The notes beneath the pieces are model-generated. The model was not told the DNA's origin, searched no databases, and worked only from the letters and a program-made list of their open reading frames with translations. From CAVTWS01 sp963738445 (GTDB taxonomy: Bacteria; Actinomycetota; Acidimicrobiia; Acidimicrobiales; SHLQ01): a stretch of DNA of 64,000 bases. Positions 27,938 through 36,056 of the stretch are shown here, in pieces (the stretch's first letter is position 1; the number at the start of each line of letters is the position of its first letter). The translations under genes were made by a program, and so were the position numbers. Where the stretch lies: NCBI GenBank assembly GCA_963738445.1, contig CAVTWS010000004.1:383669-447668 (forward strand). The letters are read 5' to 3'.

Positions 27938-28177
27938 ATGCCGCGCCCCACCCCTGATCCCGATGGCGAACGCCTGTGGTGGGTGCTCGGTGCCGATCAT
28001 CCTCAGCGGGTCACCCGGTCCTCGTCGTCCGGCTCGGTGCTGGCTGCGGCCATGATCGCGGTCGGCGAGATCCTCGAACCGGACAAGGTGCGGGTCGAGA
28101 TCCAGCAGGAGGCGCCGGACGAGACCGACGAATTGCTGTCGTCGCTCCACTTCGGCGACCTGCCCCCCCTCTCGTGA
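27938..28177 (+). CDS. small conserved-looking hypothetical protein
   Basis: A 79-residue acidic, soluble protein (RLWWVLGADHPQRVTRSSS, then an amphipathic helix and EPDKVRVEIQQEAPDETDELLSS). Family not recognised. The stop overlaps the GTG start of the DUF2207 gene (GTGA), implying coupled translation; it may act with that membrane protein. Confidence 0.5.
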   Translation: MPRPTPDPDGERLWWVLGADHPQRVTRSSSSGSVLAAAMIAVGEILEPDKVRVEIQQEAPDETDELLSSLHFGDLPPLS

Positions 28178-30024
28178 GCCGAGCGCGCACGCGGGCGGCT
28201 CGGACGCTCGCCGGGGTGGGTCTCGGTCTCGTCCTCGTGGTGCTGGCCGCGCCGGTCCTCGTGGCGCAGGCGGCGCCGGCGGCGTCCGCCCAGGGGGGTG
28301 AGCGCATCGTGTCGTGGGACATCGCCGTCACCATCGCCGCCGACGCCGTCGTCCGGCTCGACGAGACGCTCGTGTACGACTTCGGGAACGTCGGCGAGTT
28401 CCACGGCATCTACCGGGAGGTGATCGACCAGCAGCGTTTCGACGACCGTGACGATCGCGTCTACGACATCGACGTGCTCACCGCGACGGCGAACGGTGCA
28501 CCCGTGCCGATCTCGGTCGACGACACCGGCGATCGCCGCCGCATCCGACTCGGCGATCCAGATGTCCTCGTCACCGGCGTCGTGACCTACACCCTCAGCT
28601 ACGAGGTGGCGGGCGCGCTCAATGCCTTCCCCGAGCACGACGAGCTGTTCTGGAACATCGTCGACCAGACGACGGCGACCGTGGCGGCGGAGAACGTGAC
28701 GGTGTCCGTCGCCGGCCCCGCCCCGGTGCTGCAGGCGTTGTGTTTCGCCGGGCCGGTGGACTCGACGCTGTCGTGCGACAGCGTGGTCGTCGACGAGTCG
28801 GGTGTGGCCCGCTTCACGCACGCTTCGGTGCCCGTGGGGCAGGTGTTGACCGTCGTCGTGGCCGAGCCGGCCACGGCGATCGACGTTCCCCCGCCGACCC
28901 TGAAGGAGCGGTGGTCGCTCCGGCGTGCGTTCACGGTCAACGAGCGCACCGTCAGCGCGTCGGCCGCGATCTTGGGTGTCGGCTCGGCGGCCATCGGGAC
29001 GTTGGCGTGGCGTCGGGGCCGGGACCGTCAGGCGGTGGGAGGGCCCATCGAGGCCGTGTTCCCGTCGGTCGGAGCGCGGACCGAACGCGTGCCCCTCTTC
29101 GGCGACATCATCGCGCCGGTGGAGTACGGGCCACCCGATGGGTTGCGACCGGGCCTGGTGGGCACGATCGTCGACCACGAGGTCAACGCCGTGGACATCG
29201 CCGCGACGGTCGTCGACCTCGCCGTTCGGGGATACCTGCGCATCGACGAGATGGAGAAGCGGTTCTTCCGCCGGCAGGACTACCGACTCGTGCAGCTCCA
29301 GGAACCCGATGCCGAGGTGCTGGAGTACGAGCGTCGGCTCCTCGCCAAGCTGTTCGCCGTGTCGGCCGAGGTCGAGCTGTCGGACCTCCGGGGTCGTTTC
29401 GGACCGAGTTACGCGAGCGTACGCAACGCCATGTACACCGAAGCCATGCGGCTGCGCTGGTTCGACCGCCGGCCCGATCGGCTGAGCGACCGGTGGCAGG
29501 CGCTGGGCATCATGTTCGTCATCGCAGGGGTGTCGCTCGGCGTGCTCCTGGCGTGGAAGACCCACTGGGCGATCCTGGCCGCGCCGGTGATCCTCGTCGG
29601 TCTGCTGGTGTGGGCGATCGTGCCTCGGGTGATCCCGGCCCGCACGGCGCGAGGCACGGCGGCCATGCGCCGCTGCTTGGGGTTCCGCGACTTCATCGTC
29701 AACTCCGAGGCCAACCGGGCCCAGTTCGCCGAACGGCAGCACCTGTTCACCGAGTACCTGCCGTACGCCGTGGTGTTCGAGGCGACCGAGAAGTGGGTCG
29801 AGACTTTTGCTGATCTCGGGGTGGACGTGCACGAGGCGGCGGCCGGGTTCTACACCGGATCGCGGCATTTCGACGCCGGGAGCTTCAGCGACGCGATGGG
29901 CGGCTTCGCCGACTCGGTGGGTTCGTCTCTGTCGGTCACGCCGGGAGCGTCGGGAGGAAGCGGATTCTCGGGCGGGGGCTCGGCCGGTGGTGGCGGTGGT
30001 GGCGGCGGAGCCGGCAGTTGGTGA
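28174..30024 (+). CDS. DUF2207 membrane protein
   Basis: A signal-like helix at the N-terminus is followed by a beta-rich extracytoplasmic domain of about 230 residues (the DUF2207 region: VRLDETLVYDFGNVGEFHGIYREV), then one membrane helix near 265, a cytoplasmic winged-helix-like region, and two further helices near 445-490. It ends with a Gly/Ser-rich tail GGGSAGGGGGGGGAGSW, typical of DUF2207 proteins. Function unknown; relatives are widespread in actinobacteria. The start is GTG overlapping the previous stop. Confidence 0.8.
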   Translation: MSRARTRAARTLAGVGLGLVLVVLAAPVLVAQAAPAASAQGGERIVSWDIAVTIAADAVVRLDETLVYDFGNVGEFHGIYREVIDQQRFDDRDDRVYDIDVLTATANGAPVPISVDDTGDRRRIRLGDPDVLVTGVVTYTLSYEVAGALNAFPEHDELFWNIVDQTTATVAAENVTVSVAGPAPVLQALCFAGPVDSTLSCDSVVVDESGVARFTHASVPVGQVLTVVVAEPATAIDVPPPTLKERWSLRRAFTVNERTVSASAAILGVGSAAIGTLAWRRGRDRQAVGGPIEAVFPSVGARTERVPLFGDIIAPVEYGPPDGLRPGLVGTIVDHEVNAVDIAATVVDLAVRGYLRIDEMEKRFFRRQDYRLVQLQEPDAEVLEYERRLLAKLFAVSAEVELSDLRGRFGPSYASVRNAMYTEAMRLRWFDRRPDRLSDRWQALGIMFVIAGVSLGVLLAWKTHWAILAAPVILVGLLVWAIVPRVIPARTARGTAAMRRCLGFRDFIVNSEANRAQFAERQHLFTEYLPYAVVFEATEKWVETFADLGVDVHEAAAGFYTGSRHFDAGSFSDAMGGFADSVGSSLSVTPGASGGSGFSGGGSAGGGGGGGGAGSW

Positions 30025-30053
30025 TGGTGGCGGCGGAGCCGGCAGTTGGTGAT
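29998..30053 (+). repeat. 28-bp tandem duplication across a stop codon
   Basis: Two exact 28-bp units run end to end, starting GGTGGCGGCGGAGCCGG at 29,998 and again at 30,026. The first copy encodes the last residues and stop of the DUF2207 gene; the second copy is in the intergenic gap. This is a recent slippage or assembly duplication. Confidence 0.85.
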
Positions 30054-30133
30054 CTGGCTAGGCTGACCCCGTCCCAGCCTCGAGACCCGACGTCGTTCGT
30101 GTCCGATGCTTCAGCGAAACAGGAGACATCGCC

Positions 30134-30841
30134 ATGGCGTCCACGGCGTACCACGGCCCGGCGGTCATCACGCTTCCGGAGGCGGAGCGCACTGCGTTCA
30201 TCACCCGCGTGTACCAGCATCTCGGCCTGGCCATCGCGGCTTTCGTGGCCTTCGAATTCGTCCTCTTCAAGGTCGGCGCCGCGGAGAAGCTGTACGACCT
30301 CATCGCCGGGAGTCGAGGCACCTGGTTGCTGATCCTCGGCGGCTTCATGATCGTCAACTGGCTGGCCACGCAGGCGTCGCACGATCTGTTGAACCCGGCC
30401 CGCCAGTACGGCGGGTTGTTCGCCTTGGCGGCGGCGGAAGCGGTCATCTTCGCCCCGTTCCTCTACATGGTGTACTACGGCACGTCCGGGGGTGGCGGCA
30501 CGATCGCCGGCGCCGCCGTGATCACTGGTGTCGGTTTCGCCGGACTGACGGCCGTCGCCATGTTCACCCGCAAGGACCTGTCGTTCATCCGCCCGGTGAT
30601 CATGTGGGGTGGGGTCCTGGCTCTGGTGGCCATCGTCGGCGCGGTCGCCTTCGGAGCGGAGCTCGGCACCTGGTTCTCGGTCGCCATGATCGGCCTCGCC
30701 GGTGGCTCGATCCTCTATCAGACGCAGCAGATCGTCCGGAACTACCCGGCCACAGCCCATGTCGGGGCGGCGGTGCAGCTGTTCGCGTCGGTGATGACGC
30801 TGTTCTGGTACGTGCTGCGCCTGCTCTCCAGCCGGCGCTGA
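30134..30841 (+). CDS. Bax inhibitor-1/YccA family membrane protein
   Basis: A 235-residue protein with seven predicted helices and the family pattern of a first helix after a short acidic N-terminus (RTAFITRVYQHLGLAIAAF) and conserved acidic residues in later helices. BI-1 relatives are pH-sensitive cation leak channels or regulators of membrane proteolysis. The ATG follows an AGGAGA ribosome binding site. Its 3' end is 9 nt from the convergent glycosylase stop. Confidence 0.85.
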   Translation: MASTAYHGPAVITLPEAERTAFITRVYQHLGLAIAAFVAFEFVLFKVGAAEKLYDLIAGSRGTWLLILGGFMIVNWLATQASHDLLNPARQYGGLFALAAAEAVIFAPFLYMVYYGTSGGGGTIAGAAVITGVGFAGLTAVAMFTRKDLSFIRPVIMWGGVLALVAIVGAVAFGAELGTWFSVAMIGLAGGSILYQTQQIVRNYPATAHVGAAVQLFASVMTLFWYVLRLLSSRR

Positions 30842-30849
30842 TCCTTGGC

Positions 30850-31428
30850 TCAGCCGGCCAGCACTCCGGCCGCCACCGCCGCGGCGCGGTAGGCGACGGC
30901 GAGCGAGTCGGCCGTCTCGTGGGCGTTGAGCCCACTCGGGTTCGGGAGCACCCACAACTCGGCGCCGGCCAGCGGTTCGTCTTGCCGGCCCGGTGCCGCC
31001 TTCGGTCGCCCGAACGCCTGGCGGTACGCGGTGAGCCCGAGCACGGCGACGACCGTCGGCCGGACCCTCTCGATGAGGGAACGAAGCTCGATGGCGCCGG
31101 CTCGCAGCTCGGCTGCGGTCAGCTCGTCGGCTCGCGCCGTGGCGATGGGCACGATGTTGGAGATGCCGATGCCGCGTTCATCGAGCATGGCGCGGTCCTC
31201 AGGAGCGAGCCCGGAACTAGAGTCGATCAGGTTCGGGGTGATGCCCGATCGGTGCAGCGCCGGCCAGAACCGGTTGCCGGGGCGGGCGAAGTGGGCGTTG
31301 GCGGCGGCGGTCCACAAGCCCGGGTTGATGCCCACGAACAGGAGGCGCACCGCCGGGCCGAGGAGATCGTCGACGCGCGCGCCGCGGAACGCCTCGAGCT
31401 CCGATCGTGTGAACCGGCCGGCCGCCAT
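30850..31428 (-). CDS. Mug/TDG-type mismatch-specific uracil-DNA glycosylase
   Basis: A 192-residue enzyme of the uracil-DNA glycosylase superfamily. The active-site loop reads FVGINPGLW (the GINPG motif of Mug/TDG, Asn activating water), and the second loop is LPNPSGLNAH (NPSGLN intercalation motif). It removes U or T from G mismatches in base excision repair. ATG at 31,428 overlaps the YbaK-like stop by ATGA, so the two genes are translationally coupled. Confidence 0.9.
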   Translation of the reverse strand: MAAGRFTRSELEAFRGARVDDLLGPAVRLLFVGINPGLWTAAANAHFARPGNRFWPALHRSGITPNLIDSSSGLAPEDRAMLDERGIGISNIVPIATARADELTAAELRAGAIELRSLIERVRPTVVAVLGLTAYRQAFGRPKAAPGRQDEPLAGAELWVLPNPSGLNAHETADSLAVAYRAAAVAAGVLAG

Positions 31429-31934
31429 CAGACGCTCGGTGGGCCGGCCAGGCCGTCGACGATCTCGGTGGACGGGAGCGCCCGGATCAGCCTTGGCGGC
31501 CCCACGACCTTGCTGCTCCGGCTGCCGCCACCGAGAACGATGCGGGTCCTGGTCATCACCTGGGCATCGATCCAGACCGGCACGTCGGCGGGGAGCGCGA
31601 ACGGGGTCACGCCGCCGATCATCATGCCGGTGAGGGCGACGGTGTCGTCGGCGTTGGCGAAGGATGCCTTGCGGGTGCCGAGACGGCGACGGACCACTCC
31701 GTTGACGTCGAGCCGGGTGTGGGCGAGGACCACGCACGCGGCATAGCGGGGTGGGTCGGCTGATCCTCCTCTGGACCGGCCGACGACGATGATGGTGTTG
31801 GCGGAATCCTCGGCGGCGTACCCGTACGCCTCGCAGAACGCAGTGGTGTCGGCAAGATCGGGGTCGCACGGGTTGATCTCGTGGTCGATGCCGAGGCGGG
31901 CCAGGGTCTCCTGGATACGTCGTTCGGGGTCCAT
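31428..31934 (-). CDS. YbaK/EbsC-family aminoacyl-tRNA deacylase-like protein
   Basis: A 168-residue YbaK fold: the conserved Lys region appears as GTRKASFANADD and the Gly loop as MMIGGVTPFALP, which in the family binds the tRNA 3' end and hydrolyses mischarged aminoacyl-tRNA. The start is ATG at 31,934. It is co-transcribed with the downstream DNA glycosylase; the biochemical link between the two is not obvious. Confidence 0.85.
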   Translation of the reverse strand: MDPERRIQETLARLGIDHEINPCDPDLADTTAFCEAYGYAAEDSANTIIVVGRSRGGSADPPRYAACVVLAHTRLDVNGVVRRRLGTRKASFANADDTVALTGMMIGGVTPFALPADVPVWIDAQVMTRTRIVLGGGSRSSKVVGPPRLIRALPSTEIVDGLAGPPSV

Positions 31935-32007
31935 CGACGGGCAGCGTACCGGTGACCCGGGCGCTGGTCTTTTCCACTCTCTCTCACCAGACGCGTAACA
32001 TCGGCGC

Positions 32008-33048
32008 ATGACGCTTCCTTCCACGATGCGGGCGGTGGTGTACCGGGGTGCCTCCGACATGGCGGTGGAGACCGTGCCCGTCCCCGAGCTCGGACCGGAC
32101 GGCGTGCTGGTCCGGGTGTCGCGGTGCGGGGTGTGCGGGAGCGATGTCCACCTCGTGACCGACGGCTTCGCTCGACCCGGGTCGATCCTGGGCCACGAGT
32201 GGTCCGGGGAGGTCGTGGCGGTGGGCCCCGATGCCGACCCATCGATGATCGGATGGCGCGTGGTGTCGGCGGGCGATGCCTCCTGCGGGACGTGCCGGGC
32301 GTGCCGGCGAGGCCGTTCCACGGTGTGCCGGGATCGCCCCGCCGTGGATCACCTCGCCTTCACGGGCGCATACGCCGAGTACTTCGTGACCACCGCGAAG
32401 CGGGTGCTGCGGGTGCCCGACTCCGTGAGCGATCGCGCCGCCGCGCTCACCGAGCCGCTGGCGGTCGCACTTCACGGCGTCAACGTCGCCCAGGTGGAGG
32501 CCGCCGACCGCGTGCTCGTCACCGGGGCCGGCCCCATCGGTCTGCTCACGGTCGCCGCTCTGGCGCAACGCGGGGTGAGCCGCATCGTGGTCAGTGAACC
32601 GTCGCCGACCCGCCGCGAGCGAGCCCTCGCGGCCGGCGCCTCGCGGGCGGTGGCGCCGGAGGAGTTGGAGCGACCGGCGAACGGCCTCCAGCCCGTCGCC
32701 GATCCGTACGATGTCGTGATCGAGTGCAGCGGCAACCTGAGGGCCGTGACCGGAGGGCTGGAGCAGCTCGACTGGGGCGGCACGCTCGTCCTCGTCGGCA
32801 CCGGCAACCCGGACATGCCGCGGCTGAACCACATCCGTCTGATGGTCATGGAACTCACCATCACCGCTGCGTTCAACCACGATCACGATGGGTTCGAGCG
32901 GGCCCTCGCACTGCTGGGATCCGGAGCGATCCCGGTCGACGCCGTGCTCGGGACCCGCGACATTCCGCTGTCGGAGGTGCTCGCCGTGGTCACCGAGACC
33001 GCCGCTGGCCGCGGTGACGGCAAGGTTCTGGTCGACCCCTGGGCCTGA
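32008..33048 (+). CDS. zinc-dependent medium-chain alcohol dehydrogenase
   Basis: MDR enzyme of 346 residues. Catalytic zinc ligands: Cys in RCGVCGSDVH and the GHE motif in LGHEWSG. The structural zinc site is present (CGTCRACRRGRSTVC, four Cys). The NAD(P)-binding glycine motif is VTGAGPIGLLT near residue 172. The overall type resembles threonine/sorbitol dehydrogenase-like enzymes; substrate not determined. It is divergent from the YbaK-like gene with 73 nt between starts. Confidence 0.9.
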   Translation: MTLPSTMRAVVYRGASDMAVETVPVPELGPDGVLVRVSRCGVCGSDVHLVTDGFARPGSILGHEWSGEVVAVGPDADPSMIGWRVVSAGDASCGTCRACRRGRSTVCRDRPAVDHLAFTGAYAEYFVTTAKRVLRVPDSVSDRAAALTEPLAVALHGVNVAQVEAADRVLVTGAGPIGLLTVAALAQRGVSRIVVSEPSPTRRERALAAGASRAVAPEELERPANGLQPVADPYDVVIECSGNLRAVTGGLEQLDWGGTLVLVGTGNPDMPRLNHIRLMVMELTITAAFNHDHDGFERALALLGSGAIPVDAVLGTRDIPLSEVLAVVTETAAGRGDGKVLVDPWA

Positions 33049-33085
33049 ACGTGGCCGTCGGGCCGGCCAGGCCCCGGCTTCCCGG

Positions 33086-34414
33086 TCAGTCGAGGAAACC
33101 GTCGCAGTCGGATTGGGTGAGGGCATCGACGAGCTGTACCGATCCGGCCAGCAGACCGGCGATGTCGGCATCGTCGAAGGCCTCGGCCCCATCCGCGACC
33201 GCCGCGGCCATCTGGGTGCGGAAGTCGTCGTAGAAGACGACGACGCTGTCCGGGAACAGGCCGAGGTCGGGTTCGACGGCGATGAGCACGTCGTTCATGG
33301 CGGCGGCGTCGTCGAACGTGGCGATCGGTGCTGCCGGGTCGATCACGGGGGGTGTGTCGGTATTCATGAGGTCGCGGGTGAGCGCTTCCCCGGTGGCGAT
33401 CTGCTGGCCGAGCTTGTCGAAGTCGACGATGGTGAGGTCGTCACCGGTGGTGTGGTAGCAGGGGCCGTTGGCATCGGTGAAGAAGACAGACGGAACGCCG
33501 GCGGCGACGAAGACGGCGTGGTCGCTGCGACCCTGGCCGAACAGCAGGCTGAGGTCGACGGTGTCGAGCGACGACGCTGCGGTCGCCGCGGTGGCGGCGT
33601 CGATCAGAGGCGGGCCGCCGGTCTCGGCGCCGACCATGATCGTCGTGTTGGCCAGCGCGGGTGAGAGGTTGGCACCCTGGATGTCGAAGTTGACGTACCC
33701 GATGATCGATTCGAGGGGGCGGGGCGGCGCGGCGACAAACGCCGCCGAACCGAGAAGGTTGTCCTCCTCGCTGTCCCACAACGCCAGGATGATCGAGCGG
33801 CGGGGGGCGTCGGGGCTGGCGGCGATGGAGCGCCCGATCTGAAGGACGGCGGCGACACCGGCTGCGTTGTCGGTGGCGCCGTTGCAGATCGTGTCGGCGT
33901 CGTCGAGGGAGAGGCAGTCGCTGCCGAGGTGGTCGTAATGGGCGCCGACGACTACGAACTCGTCGGCCAGGTCGGTGCCGGGGATGAGTGCCAGCACGTT
34001 GGTGCCGTTGTCGAACGGCGCCAGGTAGGCGGCGCGGTCTCCGGCCTCGCCATCGAGCGGCTGGGCGAACTGGACGAATTCGTCGATCAGCGCCTCGCGG
34101 GCGGCCTCGCCGAACTCGGTGAGGTTGTCGCGACCGCCGAGCTCGTCGGCGGCGAGGGTGGCGACGATCTGCCCGTAGTCGGGCACCTCGATCCCGTCCG
34201 TCGCGGCGGTGGTCGTGGTCTCGGGCGGAGCGGTCGTCGTCGTCGCTGGGTCGTCGTCGGCGGGGGCGGTGGTCGTGGCGGCGATGTCGGCCGTGGTGGT
34301 GGTCTCGGCCGGCGCGTCGGAGGCGTCGGCGTCGTCATCGTCGTCTCCGCAGGACGCAAGGAGGAGGGCGGCGAGTACGAGCGGGGCGATTCGGGTGAGT
34401 GCGTGACGGGCCAT
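33086..34414 (-). CDS. M28-family metallopeptidase lipoprotein
   Basis: The lipoprotein signal ends LLLASC (lipobox), followed by an Asp-rich and Thr-rich linker to about residue 75. Zinc-peptidase motifs of M28: GAHYDH, TDNAAGV, the Glu pair in WDSEEDN, NFDIQG, and the last His in YHTTGDD; all metal ligands appear present. About 160 residues follow as a C-terminal extension. It should act outside the membrane as an aminopeptidase. The ATG at 34,414 is the start that begins the signal peptide. Confidence 0.88.
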   Translation of the reverse strand: MARHALTRIAPLVLAALLLASCGDDDDDADASDAPAETTTTADIAATTTAPADDDPATTTTAPPETTTTAATDGIEVPDYGQIVATLAADELGGRDNLTEFGEAAREALIDEFVQFAQPLDGEAGDRAAYLAPFDNGTNVLALIPGTDLADEFVVVGAHYDHLGSDCLSLDDADTICNGATDNAAGVAAVLQIGRSIAASPDAPRRSIILALWDSEEDNLLGSAAFVAAPPRPLESIIGYVNFDIQGANLSPALANTTIMVGAETGGPPLIDAATAATAASSLDTVDLSLLFGQGRSDHAVFVAAGVPSVFFTDANGPCYHTTGDDLTIVDFDKLGQQIATGEALTRDLMNTDTPPVIDPAAPIATFDDAAAMNDVLIAVEPDLGLFPDSVVVFYDDFRTQMAAAVADGAEAFDDADIAGLLAGSVQLVDALTQSDCDGFLD

Positions 34415-34452
34415 GGCAGGACCTCCAAGGGTCGACTGCGTGCGAGTGTAGG

Positions 34453-35925
34453 TCACTCGTCGTGTTCGGCCCGTCGGGCGATCTCACGCAGCATGGGGCT
34501 GAAGACCAGCCGGTGGAACGGCACGAGGGCGGCCCAGTACACCCGCCCGAACAGGCCGCGGGGCACGAACCGGGCCCGTTGCTCGACAAAGGTCGTGCCG
34601 TTCTCTGCGGGGCCGATGTTCCACTGCAACCAGGCGTCGCCGGGCAGCCGCATCTCCGCCCGGAGGCGCAGCAACGTCGGTCGTTCCAGGGTCTCGACCC
34701 GCCAGAAGTCGAGGGCGTCGCCGATGCGGAGCCGGTCGGGGTGGCGGCGACCGCGTCGAAGGCCGATGCCGCCGATGAGGCGATCGAACAAGCCTCGCAC
34801 GTGCCACAGGGAGTGGGCGACGAACCAGCCCCGGTCGCCACCGATGCCTTCGATGACGGCGAAGATCCGTTCGGGCGAGGCGTCGACGAACCGTTGCTGA
34901 AGGTCCTCGAACACGGTGCCGCCGGACCAGTCCGGGTCGGTGGGCATGGGATCGGCCGGGGTGCGGCCGTAGAGCTCGGCGTCGGCCCAGCTGGTCGTCA
35001 CGTCGAGATCGGCCACCCGACGCAAGGCGAGCTGCACAGCCCGGCGATACGGGATCGGGTGGTGGGGGACGATGTCGTCGATCGTGTGGTCCGTCATGAC
35101 GACGTCGTTGACGAGGCTGGCGACGAGGGGCCGCGCGAGGTCGGTCGGGAGCGGGGTCACAAGGCCGATCCAGCGCGACGACAACGACGGCGACAGCACC
35201 GGCACGGGGACGATGAAACGATGTCTCAGGCCGGCTTCCTCGGCGAAGATACGCATCATGTCCCGGTAGGTGAGCACGTCGGGTCCGCCGATCTGCAGGA
35301 TGCGGCCGAACGAGGCCTCGTTGCGTCCGACCGCGAGCAGATAGTGGAGGACATCCCGGACGGCGATCGGTTGGCATCGGGTGTGAACCCAGCGAGGGGT
35401 CACCATCACCGGTAGCACCTCGACCAGGTGACGCAGCATCTCGAACGAGGCGCTGCCCGAGCCGATCACGACCGCGGCTCGCAGTTCGGTCACGGGGACG
35501 GGGCCGGCGGCCAACACCTGGCCCACCTCGTGGCGGCTGGTGAGGTGGGGTGACAGGTCGTCGCCATGCTCGTCGCCCAAGCCGCCGAGGTACACGATCT
35601 GGGTCACTCCGGCCTCTGCCGCGGCTCGGGCGACATGGGCGGCGCCGTCACGGTCCCGGGCCTGCCAGTTGCCGTTTCCGCCGATGGAGTGCACCAGGTA
35701 GTACACGACATCGACGTCCACGAACGCCGACTCCAGCGACTCGGGGTCGAGGACATCGCCCGGCACGACATCGACGTCGTTGCGCCACGTTTCGGCCGAT
35801 AGTTTGGCGGGCCGCCTGGCCAGGCAGCGCACCCGTTGCCCAGCCTCGACGAGCTCGCCCACCAGGCGCCGACCGACGTAACCGGTCGCTCCGATCACGA
35901 GGACGATGCCCGGTGGTGTAGTCAT
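34453..35925 (-). CDS. NAD(P)-binding SDR fused to DUF2867
   Basis: The N-terminal Rossmann domain (VLVIGATGYVGRRLV) is of the atypical SDR/NmrA type, about 320 residues. It is followed by a DUF2867 domain (from about 330: DPDWSGGTVFEDLQQRFVDAS, then a WNIGPAENGTTFVEQRARF strand region, as in START/SRPBCC-like folds). This fusion is common in bacteria; function unknown. Length 490 residues. It lies 38 nt upstream of the M28 gene on the same strand. Confidence 0.85.
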   Translation of the reverse strand: MTTPPGIVLVIGATGYVGRRLVGELVEAGQRVRCLARRPAKLSAETWRNDVDVVPGDVLDPESLESAFVDVDVVYYLVHSIGGNGNWQARDRDGAAHVARAAAEAGVTQIVYLGGLGDEHGDDLSPHLTSRHEVGQVLAAGPVPVTELRAAVVIGSGSASFEMLRHLVEVLPVMVTPRWVHTRCQPIAVRDVLHYLLAVGRNEASFGRILQIGGPDVLTYRDMMRIFAEEAGLRHRFIVPVPVLSPSLSSRWIGLVTPLPTDLARPLVASLVNDVVMTDHTIDDIVPHHPIPYRRAVQLALRRVADLDVTTSWADAELYGRTPADPMPTDPDWSGGTVFEDLQQRFVDASPERIFAVIEGIGGDRGWFVAHSLWHVRGLFDRLIGGIGLRRGRRHPDRLRIGDALDFWRVETLERPTLLRLRAEMRLPGDAWLQWNIGPAENGTTFVEQRARFVPRGLFGRVYWAALVPFHRLVFSPMLREIARRAEHDE

Positions 35926-36056
35926 GGGCTCCAGCCTGCCGCCGAGAGCGGGGTTCCGTCGCGGGCATCGTGGCGATCACATTCAGGGCCGAATGACCCG
36001 TCCAATGATCCGATCAGCCCGTCAAGACAGGTCGGCGGAATGCCGATTCACGGGGC

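Noticed and set aside
28003..29868. Long minus-strand frame opposite DUF2207
   Set aside because: Antisense shadow: very rich in Arg, His and Asp, without domains, while the plus strand encodes a full DUF2207 protein with a coupled start.
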